Of a stretch of DNA of 64,000 nucleotides, positions 19,077-27,061 are shown piece by piece. The stretch's first letter is position 1, and each line of letters starts with the position of its first letter. Source of the stretch: JAPPKS01 sp963667895. GTDB taxonomy: Bacteria > Poribacteria > WGA-4E > PCPOR2b. A program made the translations under genes and the position numbers. The DNA lies in assembly GCA_965223985.1 (NCBI GenBank), contig OZ245030.1, positions 620,001 through 684,000 on the forward strand. Reading direction: 5' to 3'. The notes beneath the pieces are model-generated. The model saw only the letters and a list, made by a program, of their open reading frames with translations, was not told the DNA's origin and did no database searches.

Positions 19077-19889
19077 ATGAAACAAATCTTGACAATTGCT
19101 GGCTCTGATTCAGGAGGGGGCGCGGGCATTCAAGCCGATCTGAAAGCCATCCATGCCAATGGTGGCTTCGGGTTGTCCGTCATTACCTCAGTCACAGCGC
19201 AAAACACGCGGGAACTGACTCGCGCCTTTGATCTGCCGGCTGACTTAATCGAGGCGCAGATTGATGCCATCTTTTCAGACTTCGACGTGGCAGCGCTAAA
19301 AACCGGGATGTTGGCTTCGTCGGCAATTGTGCAAGCGGTTGCCGAAAAGTTGTATCGTTATACGCCCGAAAACATCGTCATCGACCCTGTCATGCTTTCG
19401 AAAAGTAAATTTCCCCTCCTTAAGCCCGAAGCGACCGAGAGCTTATGTACCAAGCTGATTCCGTTGGCGGCGGTGATTACACCGAACGTCCATGAAGCTG
19501 AACTGCTTGCAAATTGTGAAATTAAATCAATAGGGGATGCAAGGCGAGCCGCGAAGATTATTCTGGGTTACGGGTGTCAGAGCGTGCTGGTAAAAGGCGG
19601 ACACCTTGCAGAAGATCGAGCGACGGATGTCTTGTGTGCCGACGGCGTGTTTACCCTTTTTGATGCCGAGCGAGTTAAAACAAAAAACACTCATGGCACC
19701 GGATGCACATATTCCGCCGCCATTGCAACCCAGCTCGGACAAGGAAAAGATCTAATCACGGCGATACAAACTGCGAAGGATTATATCACAAACGCTATCC
19801 GGTATTCGCTTGACATCGGGCATGGGCATGGGCCAACAAATCACTTCTATTTCCTTGAACCTGGAAAAAACCGTTCGTCAATTCAATAA
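19077..19889 (+). CDS. thiD: Hydroxymethylpyrimidine/phosphomethylpyrimidine kinase
   Basis: Phosphorylates HMP and then HMP-phosphate to give the pyrimidine substrate of ThiE. The start ILTIAGSDSGGGAGIQADLKAI and the C-terminal anion hole THGTGCTYSAAIATQLGQG are diagnostic of the ribokinase-like ThiD family, with VIDPVMLSKS and LVKGGHLAED between. It is 270 residues, complete, and starts two bases after the thiE stop, so the pair is translated from one message. Rest of the thiamine pathway (thiC, thiG) is not in the window. Confidence 0.95.
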   Translation: MKQILTIAGSDSGGGAGIQADLKAIHANGGFGLSVITSVTAQNTRELTRAFDLPADLIEAQIDAIFSDFDVAALKTGMLASSAIVQAVAEKLYRYTPENIVIDPVMLSKSKFPLLKPEATESLCTKLIPLAAVITPNVHEAELLANCEIKSIGDARRAAKIILGYGCQSVLVKGGHLAEDRATDVLCADGVFTLFDAERVKTKNTHGTGCTYSAAIATQLGQGKDLITAIQTAKDYITNAIRYSLDIGHGHGPTNHFYFLEPGKNRSSIQ

Positions 19890-19902
19890 GGAGGCTTAAC
19901 CT

Positions 19903-21702
19903 GTGTTTGGAGGTGGAGATCTGCACGAATACAGTGGAGAAGAAGACGACCTCGGCAAAATCTATGATCGCGTATTGATGAAGCGGCTCTACGCCTACCT
20001 GAAACCGTACCGGCTTCAAGTCGTGTTCATCCTCTTCCTAAACCTCGGAAGTACATGCGCGCAACTGGCAGGTCCCCTGCTTATGCAAATTGGTATTGAC
20101 CAGTACATTAAACTGGGGGTGCCAGACGGTTTGAGCAGGCTTGCGCTTTATATGCTCCTGGCGATGTTGGCGGACTTTGTTTTCAGCTATTTTGAAGAAT
20201 ATCGGTTGCAAATGTTAGGGCAGCGCGTTATGTATGATATGCGTATGGCAATTTTTTCGCATATACAGAAGTTGGATGTAGGCTTCTTTGATCGCAACCC
20301 CGTTGGACGCCTCATGACCCGCGTGATGGGCGATGTCCAGGTACTCAATGAGCTATTTACCTCGGGGGTTATCACAATCTTCGCCAATCTTATTAAAATC
20401 GTCGGCATAATGGTGATAATGCTGTGCATGAACTGGAAACTTGCCCTCGCTATGTTCGTAGTGTTCCCGATTATCTTTGGCGCAACAACAGTTTATCAAA
20501 TCTATTCCCGCCGCGCGTTTCGTGACCAGCGAAAACATCTCGCACGTATCAACGCGTTTTTGCAGGAAAATATCGTTGGCATGACGACAGTCCAATTGTT
20601 CACCCAGGAACGTCGCAGCTTCTTAAAATTTGACGAACGGAATCAGGCTTATCTGCAAGCAGGGCTCCGAAGTGTTTTCTACTTCTCGATTTTCTTCCCG
20701 TTGATTGAGATCGCCGGTTCGCTTGCCACAGCGATTATCGTCTGGTATGGAGGTGTGCAGATTCTAACGGGTGTGCTGACATTTGGCGTATTGGTCCTCT
20801 TCATCCAATACGGGCAACGCCTGTTCTGGCCCATCCGTGAGTTAAGCGAACAATACACAATCTTTCAATCCGCGATGGCGTCGTCCGAACGAATTTTCGA
20901 CCTCTTGGATAGGCAGCCTACAATTGCGGATACTGTTGAACCGAAAGAGATTGGGGCGATGAAAGGCGAAATTGAATTTCAAAATGTCTGTTTCGCTTAC
21001 AATGATGAAAACTACGTCCTTCGCGATGTCTCCTTCAAAGTTAAGCCCGGCGAAAAAGTGGCAATCGTCGGTCAAACAGGCGCAGGCAAAACCTCGATTA
21101 TCAACCTTCTGTGCCGCTTCTACGAGGTCAACAGCGGACACATTTTAATTGATGGGATAGATATCCGGGAGTTGAAACTAGAGAATCTGCGCCGCGCCAT
21201 CAGTATCGTTCAACAAAACATCTTTCTGTTTTCAGGAACAATTGATAACAACCTCCGCCTCGGCGAAGAAGACATTACGCCCAATCAGGCGATTACTGCA
21301 GCAAAAGAGGTACATCTCGATCCGTTCGTTCAGAAAATGCCGGACGGATATGCGACTGAGGTCAAAGAAGGTGGAAGCGCGCTCTCCGTCGGTCAAAAAC
21401 AACTCGTCGCCTTTGCCCGCGCCTTGGTGTTTAATCCCGATATTCTCATCCTCGACGAAGCCACATCAAGTGTAGACACAGAGACTGAACGCTTAATCCA
21501 AGATGGGCTCAAACGCCTAATGGCGAATCGTACCTCAATCATAATCGCCCATCGGCTGTCAACGATCCAGAATGCGGACAAGATTATTGTCTTGCACCGA
21601 GGCAAAATACGGGAGATCGGCACTCACAACGAGCTGCTTCAATGTAAAGGCATCTATTATCGGCTCTATCAACTTCAGTACAAAGGCCAAGAGATCGCCT
21701 GA
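19903..21702 (+). CDS. ABC exporter half-transporter (MdlB/BmrD type)
   Basis: 599 residues with six membrane helices (about 38-310) fused to a nucleotide-binding domain. Walker A GQTGAGKTS (390-398), Q-loop VQQNIFLFSGT, signature LSVGQ (494-498), Walker B ILILDEA (514-520) and H-loop AHRLST are all intact. The phrase KEGGSALSVGQKQLVAFARAL is typical of the MdlB/YheH-type partner of heterodimeric exporters; no second half lies nearby, so it may work as a homodimer. Starts with GTG at 19903 after a full AAGGAGG, 13 bases past thiD. Substrate unknown; lipid or drug export is usual for the group. Confidence 0.9.
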   Translation: MFGGGDLHEYSGEEDDLGKIYDRVLMKRLYAYLKPYRLQVVFILFLNLGSTCAQLAGPLLMQIGIDQYIKLGVPDGLSRLALYMLLAMLADFVFSYFEEYRLQMLGQRVMYDMRMAIFSHIQKLDVGFFDRNPVGRLMTRVMGDVQVLNELFTSGVITIFANLIKIVGIMVIMLCMNWKLALAMFVVFPIIFGATTVYQIYSRRAFRDQRKHLARINAFLQENIVGMTTVQLFTQERRSFLKFDERNQAYLQAGLRSVFYFSIFFPLIEIAGSLATAIIVWYGGVQILTGVLTFGVLVLFIQYGQRLFWPIRELSEQYTIFQSAMASSERIFDLLDRQPTIADTVEPKEIGAMKGEIEFQNVCFAYNDENYVLRDVSFKVKPGEKVAIVGQTGAGKTSIINLLCRFYEVNSGHILIDGIDIRELKLENLRRAISIVQQNIFLFSGTIDNNLRLGEEDITPNQAITAAKEVHLDPFVQKMPDGYATEVKEGGSALSVGQKQLVAFARALVFNPDILILDEATSSVDTETERLIQDGLKRLMANRTSIIIAHRLSTIQNADKIIVLHRGKIREIGTHNELLQCKGIYYRLYQLQYKGQEIA

Positions 21703-22245
21703 AGTCAATTCCAACCCCGCCCTCCTAGCAGCAATCCAAAGACGAATTTCAATTAACCAACGAGAGTGGATTAAATAAAACTAAAATACCCTTGACAGCC
21801 CTATGCCAAGTATAGCATACTTAACATACATAAACTCAATACCCAATAATCGGCACATCCGCTCAACCCAACTCACACCGCTTATCAAATTAACATTCTA
21901 AATTTGTACGGAACACCGCAGGTGTCCGGTTTTACAGCAGCGCAAAGCAAACCCATATCAATTGAGGGATGAAGAAAAACTCGCTGTCGTCGGCTTACAC
22001 GCACAGTTTCAGACAACGCCGCAAGAAAAAGCAGGTTGAGTTGAACGAAAAAACACTCAATCTGCTCAACTCCGCAAATCATGACGACATTGATTCATAA
22101 TTACACATATTGGATTGGGATCGTATGTTAATAACATTTAAATGCAGTGACCTGTGGATAGTTGCCAGTGGTAGGAAAAAAAACAGGACACTAACCACTG
22201 ATCACTGTTTCTAAAGCGAACCCCAACACTCGACCTTTCTTTTCC
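21703..22245. other. Non-coding stretch with a possible promoter over a palindrome
   Basis: Contains TTGACA at 21792-21797 and, 18 bases on, a weak CATACT, overlapped by the palindrome AAGTATAGCATACTT (21808-21822) that could be an operator. A 43-codon ORF (21969-22100, lysine-rich, MKKNSLSSAYTHSF start) lies downstream but has a badly spaced ribosome site. No known gene recognised. Confidence 0.35.
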
Positions 22246-22274
22246 TTGCGTCATCGCTGTGATTATGCTATAAT
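22246..22274 (+). promoter_or_regulatory. Sigma-70 promoter of smpB
   Basis: TTGCGT at 22246-22251, 17-base spacer, perfect TATAAT at 22269-22274. Transcription should begin at about 22281, one or two bases before the GTG of smpB. Confidence 0.75.
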
Positions 22275-22282
22275 TCTACCGG

Positions 22283-22753
22283 GTGAAAAACGTGGCTGCG
22301 CCAATCAAGACCATTATTGTTAATCGAAAAGCACGTCACGAGTATCACCTGCAGGATCGTTTTGAGGCTGGAATCGTGCTGCAGGGTACAGAGGTCAAAT
22401 CCATCCGCGATGGCAACTTTAGTCTGACAGACAGTTATGTACGCATCCGAGACGGCGAGACGTTCTTACTTGATGCGCACATTGCAGCTTACGCGCATGG
22501 AAACCGTGAAAACCACGATCCGAAGCGGGTACGTAAATTGCTGTTACATCGCAGAGAAATTAAGAAAATCGCCGACCAAACATATTCATCGGGGATGACG
22601 ATAGTGCCGACCAAAGCCTATTTTATCAGCGGCAAGGTAAAGGTCGAAATCGCGGTGGCGCGCGGCAAACAGCATTACGACAAGCGCGAAGATCTCAAGA
22701 AAGATGCGGATAGACGCGCAATCCAATCGTACAAACAACGATATTCGGTATGA
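22283..22753 (+). CDS. smpB: SsrA-binding protein SmpB
   Basis: Binds tmRNA and brings it to stalled ribosomes for trans-translation. Motifs: NRKARHEYHL near the start, GIVLQGTEVKSIRDGNFSLTDSYV, the loop YAHGNRENHDPKRVRKLLLH, and the C-terminal basic tail GKQHYDKREDLKKDADRRAI that enters the mRNA channel. It is 156 residues, the normal length. The start is a GTG at 22283 or 22292; a perfect -10 box ends at 22274, so the message would be almost leaderless with the first and have ~10 bases with the second. The tmRNA gene begins 48 bases after its stop: both partners are encoded side by side. Confidence 0.95.
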   Translation: MKNVAAPIKTIIVNRKARHEYHLQDRFEAGIVLQGTEVKSIRDGNFSLTDSYVRIRDGETFLLDAHIAAYAHGNRENHDPKRVRKLLLHRREIKKIADQTYSSGMTIVPTKAYFISGKVKVEIAVARGKQHYDKREDLKKDADRRAIQSYKQRYSV

Positions 22754-22801
22754 CAATAGGGCAAGATAGGACTTGATAACGGAACTCTTGCTCACTGTTC
22801 G

Positions 22802-23154
22802 GGGGGTGAAAAGGTTTCGACGGAAGTAAATGAGATGAAGGTTGCATGCCGAGGTCTCCGCAGGCCTCGTTAAACAGGCGGAACAAACACAACTGCCGAT
22901 TACGAAGAATTGGCTCTAGCCGCTTAAAGCGGCTACGTTCGGATAACTTGCGGCCCGTCGGGTTAGCCGAGCGTCGAGTTACGGGCTCTGCGTTTTGTCT
23001 GTTCTTCAGGGGCAACCCGCGAGACTAACTGGAGATAGCTAAAGTGAATCCGGCATAAGGGAGTCGCTGCAGCGAAAAATTAAAACTTATGCCAAGCATG
23101 TAGTAGCCTTTGTTGAAATGCATCCGGACGCGGGTTCGATTCCCGCCACCTCCA
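22802..23154 (+). ncRNA. ssrA: tmRNA (transfer-messenger RNA)
   Basis: Rescues stalled ribosomes and tags the nascent protein for degradation. The tRNA-like ends pair: GGGGGTG at 22802-22808 with CACCTCC at 23147-23153, discriminator A at 23154; CCA is not encoded. The 5' part has GAAAAGGTTTCGACGG and the 3' part the T-arm CGGGTTCGATTCCCG. The tag frame ends at TAA 22925-22927 and reads (G)GTNTTADYEELALAA, ending in the usual ALAA degron. A pseudoknot-rich G/C region follows. Length of about 353 nt is normal for one-piece tmRNA. Lies just after smpB. Confidence 0.95.
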
Positions 23155-23183
23155 TAACGTTTTTTAGCTTGCTGGTTCGGTTG

Positions 23184-23241
23184 AGGCATGGTCATCAGTC
23201 GTCAGGTGTGAACTCACGCCTTCCAACTCGTGACCATGCCT
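23184..23241 (+). terminator. Hairpin structure downstream of ssrA
   Basis: An 11-bp perfect stem AGGCATGGTCA (23184-23194) with TGACCATGCCT (23231-23241), enclosing a smaller GGTGTGA/TCACGCC stem and followed by ATTTTATAAT. It may end tmRNA transcription or serve the 3' processing, though the U-run is poor. Confidence 0.45.
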
Positions 23242-23427
23242 ATTTTATAATAGTACCCTTACCCAATCTCTGTGGCTTGTACACGCCTTCTATTCGTAAC
23301 CTACCACAGAATATATTCTGTTTTAAATCCAGCACCTCTTACTGCGTCGCCTGATTTTCTGAAGCAAGGCATTAAGGTGGCGTTGAACACATTGAGCAGC
23401 ACAAGGATAGAAGTAAGTTAAGGAGTT

Positions 23428-23871
23428 TTGGGCAAGATGGCTGAGATTCAACGCCTGCCATCTCGAATTCGTGATGCAGCCAGATCGCAACTGAGCGCTA
23501 ATGAGCAAATCCAGTTATACCTGCTTGGCATATCAAATTTCCTGAGCCCTGATTTTGTTATCATCACCTCGCATTGATTGCTGATGTTGGAAGAACGCAG
23601 TATGGGCAGCTTGGGTGCCCCCTACACCAACATCCGGTGTAATCGCTATTCTCTGAAATTTCGGCGGTAAAGCTGAATCGCCGTTGGAAACACTGTCTGT
23701 TACGCCAAGCCTGCATCGAAATTGATAAAAGTAACGATTAAGGGCGCGGGTAGCGGCTGCGATAGTTTTGGAAGACTATCGCCCTCCCTATTTGGTCGGT
23801 TGATCGATAACCGTGGAGCCAAACAAGCGCTTGAGTTGATTTCCTTGCAGATTGCATCGGGTCGAGAATGA
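23428..23871 (+). pseudogene. Decayed small protein, resembles a bacterial PH-like domain
   Basis: AAGGAG at 23420-23425 precedes a frame beginning TTG GGC AAG ATG (ATG 23437) and reading MAEIQRLPSRIRDAARSQL...EQIQLYLLG then a TGA at 23575. The same frame continues LLMLEERSMGSLGAPYTNIR, hits TAA and TGA near 23668, and later reads LIDNRGAKQALELISLQIA before a final TGA. The order L-P-x-x-I, a strand ending in a T-x-R/H-LLMLEER turn, and P-Y-T-N-I is the pattern of bacterial PH-like (bPH) domains. At least three lesions make it inactive. It ends just before the OB-fold membrane gene. Confidence 0.4.
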
Positions 23872-23923
23872 ATTTCATTTCCTTGCTACATACGTATTCG
23901 ATTTCACGTCTGAGATATTAAAC

Positions 23924-24607
23924 ATGTTGGATATTCTCGTTGAACTCACCCGTTGGTATAATCTATTTTTCGTCCTACCTATACTCATCGCACTCATTTA
24001 TCTATTCTTGCATACATTGACAGCCTCAGATATCGGTGGTTTGGATGCGGGCTTCGGGGATTTGGGCGTCATAGCGGCGGATAGGTTGCCCACGACCCAG
24101 GAACATACCGCACTAAGTCGTTTCTTCACTTTTCTGAACGCGGGTCGCCTCCCTCCCCTTATGGTTGTTGCTCCCTTTTTTCTTTGCTGGGGGTCTGTTG
24201 GGTTCGTGTGCAATCATTGGCTCATCCCTTTGTTTGGAGGTCTTGTTTTCCCAGCCCTTCTTGTCTCCGCTTCCGCCGCGTTTATCCTCAGTAGTCTGAT
24301 GACTCGCTTCCTATCACAAGGCATCGCCTTCGTATTCCCAACTGCCCAAATGGATGCAATTCATCGAGCCGACCTTGTGGGAACGGTTGCGACAGTTACG
24401 AGCATTGACGTGAATACTGAGTTTGGCATGGCACGCACTGAAGATGTTCCGTTCAACATGACAATATTCTGCCGGATCGACGAAGGGGAATCGCGTATTA
24501 CACAAGGCGAAAGGGTCGTGTTGTGGGACTATGATGCACAGATGAATTGCTATAGAGTCCAGCAACTTAACGAAGATAGTTTGGAAGACAGCCACGGAGG
24601 TAAGTAG
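23924..24607 (+). CDS. Inner-membrane OB-fold protein (YqiJ/NfeD-like)
   Basis: About 227 residues from ATG 23924 (an in-frame ATG at 23852 overlaps the pseudogene and is less likely). It has a first membrane helix (FFVLPILIALIYLFLHTLT), a loop, then two or three more helices around LPPLMVVAPFFLCWGSVGFVCNHWLIPLFGGLVFPALLVSASAAFIL, and a C-terminal OB-fold of about 75 residues starting LVGTVATVTSIDV and ending GERVVLWDYDAQMNCYRVQQL. This is the layout of YqiJ, which normally neighbours the flotillin YqiK; no flotillin gene is next to it here. Role: probably membrane organisation or protease-linked quality control, as for NfeD relatives. Confidence 0.7.
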   Translation: MLDILVELTRWYNLFFVLPILIALIYLFLHTLTASDIGGLDAGFGDLGVIAADRLPTTQEHTALSRFFTFLNAGRLPPLMVVAPFFLCWGSVGFVCNHWLIPLFGGLVFPALLVSASAAFILSSLMTRFLSQGIAFVFPTAQMDAIHRADLVGTVATVTSIDVNTEFGMARTEDVPFNMTIFCRIDEGESRITQGERVVLWDYDAQMNCYRVQQLNEDSLEDSHGGK

Positions 24608-24713
24608 GTCAGGGCGATTAACTGAATTACGCCCTTGCCCCGTATACGGCAAAAAAGCTATAATACAAAGCGCATCATCGGTGCACTAATCAAAATATCA
24701 AGGAGGAGCGACC

Positions 24714-25220
24714 ATGGTGGAGGTAGAAGTTGCACTCATTTCTGTTGACACAAGAGTAAACATGCCAATAGTCCTTCTGAAAGAGAAGGAAGGCAGTCCG
24801 AAGCGAGTATTGCCAATCTGGATTGGACAGGCAGAAGCAATGGCTATCCAATTAAAACTTAAGAACACATCCGACCCTCCTCGCCCAATGACGCACGATT
24901 TGATGAAGAATATCATTGAAAGCCTTGATGCAGAGGTTGACTCCATCTTCGTTCATTCGGTGCTTCCTTCGGAAGGAGAAAGTGGAACATACTTGGGCCA
25001 GATTAACCTTGACGTGAAGGGTGAGAAGATAGAGATTGACTCCCGACCAAGTGATGCAATCGCGCTCGCATTACGAATCAAAGCACCCATTCATGTTGCT
25101 GAACATATTCTGGAAGAGAACGGTTTTTCCGAAGAAGATTTGAAAGATTCTCAAAAGCAAGATTCAAAGGGCACCCTGGAGAACTTAGATGAGGACACAT
25201 TGGGACGATATAGTGTGTAA
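24714..25220 (+). CDS. Bifunctional nuclease family protein (DUF151)
   Basis: 168 residues in the BFN/DUF151 family, whose studied plant and bacterial members have RNase and DNase activity. The family core is complete: VLPIWIGQAEAMAIQLKL (about 37-54), RPMTHDLMKNIIESL, then YLGQINLDVKGEKIEIDSRPSDAIALALR. The C-terminal ~35 residues after HILEENG are acidic and variable. The start is fixed by AAGGAGGAG 6 bases before the ATG, and a TATAAT box lies near 24658. It stands alone, with the YqiJ-like gene upstream. Confidence 0.9.
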   Translation: MVEVEVALISVDTRVNMPIVLLKEKEGSPKRVLPIWIGQAEAMAIQLKLKNTSDPPRPMTHDLMKNIIESLDAEVDSIFVHSVLPSEGESGTYLGQINLDVKGEKIEIDSRPSDAIALALRIKAPIHVAEHILEENGFSEEDLKDSQKQDSKGTLENLDEDTLGRYSV

Positions 25221-25409
25221 TCCTTGAGTTTGACGAACCGAATCGAAACGCTGAATCCGTAACTCTCAATGCAATGCGAACTTATCGCGGATTAGAATGA
25301 ACCTTGCGGTCATTTAACCTTTGATATAAAGTCCAACGGTTCATTGCGATCATCCTGAGAGTCACGTTCATATCTCCGAAAAACTCTATTTCTCAAGGTG
25401 GACAAAACA

Positions 25410-25595
25410 ATGAAACTCCTCAGAAATCTCCTCTTACTGGCGTTAATATTGGTCCTTGTCTATATCGGTCTAGATATTATCATCTCTAATGTCTTCCCTT
25501 TTATCTTCTGGATTTTTAAGGTCATCGTTTCGCTAGCCCTGCTCATTGCGATTGGCGCCGCGGTGATTTTCCTCTACAAAAAGCTTCGTTCATAG
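25410..25595 (+). CDS. Small two-helix membrane protein
   Basis: 61 residues, almost wholly hydrophobic: a short basic start MKLLRN, helix 1 about 6-24, helix 2 about 29-53, and a basic end YKKLRS. AAGGTGG stands 9 bases before the ATG at 25410; a GTG at 25398 is in frame but lies inside that ribosome site. No family recognised. Single gene. Confidence 0.6.
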   Translation: MKLLRNLLLLALILVLVYIGLDIIISNVFPFIFWIFKVIVSLALLIAIGAAVIFLYKKLRS

Positions 25596-25725
25596 CTAGT
25601 TATTTGCCCTACTAAAGTAACGCCCTACTCAACACATAGATTTGGTGATTCAAAGCCGAGGGAGAGTGCCTTTCTCTACTCGACTTATTTTATTCTCTCC
25701 TTTGGATTAATACAGATTTTTTTGT

Positions 25726-25754
25726 TTGATACTCAATTGATTTTCTGTTACAAT
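25726..25754 (+). promoter_or_regulatory. Sigma-70 promoter of the CBS gene pair
   Basis: TTGATA at 25726-25731, 17-base spacer, TACAAT at 25749-25754, giving a leader of about 165 bases before the first CBS gene. The remainder of 25596-25926 has no gene. Confidence 0.7.
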
Positions 25755-25926
25755 CCTATCGTTAGGATTCTGTTTTGATACGCAGGCTCTCAACAGAAGA
25801 TTCGCACCACGAAAGTGATGTGTCTTTGGCTTGGAATCGTTGGACGTCTACTTCGATTTCTCCGGATAGACATTCTCATGCTCGATAAAATGTGTCGTCC
25901 TATCATTGATTGAAGGGAGGAGATCA

Positions 25927-26358
25927 ATGGATGCACGAACACTATCTTCACCCATTAGCACTCTAAATCTCAATCAACCTTGCTATGTGGAAGTTGGCAC
26001 TTCCGTTCCGGAGGTCATCAACCTCATGCAGGAAGGTCAATTTGGGTGTGTGCTGGTTGTTGATAGCCAACAAACACTTGCTGGTATCGTCACCGAGCGT
26101 GATTGTCTTGTCAAAATCATGGGCAAGCAGGTTAATCCGGAGGATGTAATTGTCGATGAGATTATGACCCCATCCCCGGAGAGCTTGCGTGCGAGCGATA
26201 CAATTGCATTTGCCCTCAACCTCATGCAACTGGGCCACTACCGTCATATCCCTTTAGTCATCTATGATCAGAAAGACGTATATCCCGTAGGTGTTGTCTC
26301 GATTAAGGACATTCTGAACCATGTTGCTGAGTTTTTGGAGACAGTTAAGGAGGAATAA
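25927..26358 (+). CDS. CBS-pair protein, first of a tandem
   Basis: 143 residues, nothing but two CBS motifs forming one Bateman module, which usually binds adenine nucleotides and controls a partner. Motif 1 covers about 15-70 (EVINLMQEGQFGCVLVVD, LAGIVTERDCL) and motif 2 about 80-140 (IMTPSPESLRASDTIAFALNLM, YRHIPLV, VGVVSIKDIL). The start ATG at 25927 has GGGAGGAG directly upstream. The stop is 3 bases before the next CBS gene, so the two are made together. No fused effector domain; the regulated target is not in the operon. Confidence 0.9.
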   Translation: MDARTLSSPISTLNLNQPCYVEVGTSVPEVINLMQEGQFGCVLVVDSQQTLAGIVTERDCLVKIMGKQVNPEDVIVDEIMTPSPESLRASDTIAFALNLMQLGHYRHIPLVIYDQKDVYPVGVVSIKDILNHVAEFLETVKEE

Positions 26359-26361
26359 AGT

Positions 26362-26901
26362 ATGCTTTACGAACAAATTGTTGACGAAGAGTTGGCGATT
26401 ATGGATGAAGAGCCCGATGAACCCTCAAAAACCTTGAGTGCGCACGAAATTCAGGTGCCGCTTCGTTCTTTGATGCGTTTGCCGGTTACGATTGAAATGG
26501 GGGCAAGTATACAAGAGGCAATCAATCTCATGATTGAAAATAGAATCGGTGCTATCCTAGTCGTATCCGATGGGGTACTCAAGGGAATTTTCGGTGAGAG
26601 GGATGTGCTTCTCAAGATTTTGAACAAGCCAGTGGGAGATGTAGCACAGATTCCCGTCGAACATTTTATGAAAATCGATCCGCATACCGCGCAGGTTGAG
26701 GACTCGCTTGACACGGCAATATTGCATATGGCGAAGGGCGGCTTCCGCCATGTCCCAGTTGTAAATGAACTGAATCAACCTGTAGGGATGGTGTCTACTC
26801 GCCATGTTGTCTCCTACATTATCGATCATTTCCCCCAAGAAGTGTTAACACTGCCACCAAAACCTGTTCGCGAGGCGATGCAAGCCCGCGAAGGAGCGTA
26901 G
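26362..26901 (+). CDS. CBS-pair protein, second of a tandem
   Basis: 179 residues with a Bateman module (CBS 1 about 33-90: SIQEAINLMIENRIGAILVV, LKGIFGERDVL; CBS 2 about 100-160: MKIDPHTAQVEDSLDTAILHM, FRHVPVVN, VGMVSTRHVV) and an N-terminal acidic extension that its neighbour lacks. AAGGAGG of the ribosome site lies inside the end of the preceding gene, showing coupling. Probable duplication of the first gene with divergence. Likely senses AMP/ATP; forms homo- or hetero-dimers with the first protein (inference). Confidence 0.9.
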   Translation: MLYEQIVDEELAIMDEEPDEPSKTLSAHEIQVPLRSLMRLPVTIEMGASIQEAINLMIENRIGAILVVSDGVLKGIFGERDVLLKILNKPVGDVAQIPVEHFMKIDPHTAQVEDSLDTAILHMAKGGFRHVPVVNELNQPVGMVSTRHVVSYIIDHFPQEVLTLPPKPVREAMQAREGA

Positions 26902-27061
26902 ATAGGACCATCACACGCATATTGTAGCTGAGTAGAACGGTAGGTGAGCAACCGAACATTATAACGATTCAGATGAAACTGATAATAGTTAAAATACGTG
27001 TTATTCTTGGAGTCCCTGCACACACATTGTGGTAGCATAAACAGAGAGAAGGACAGATGTA

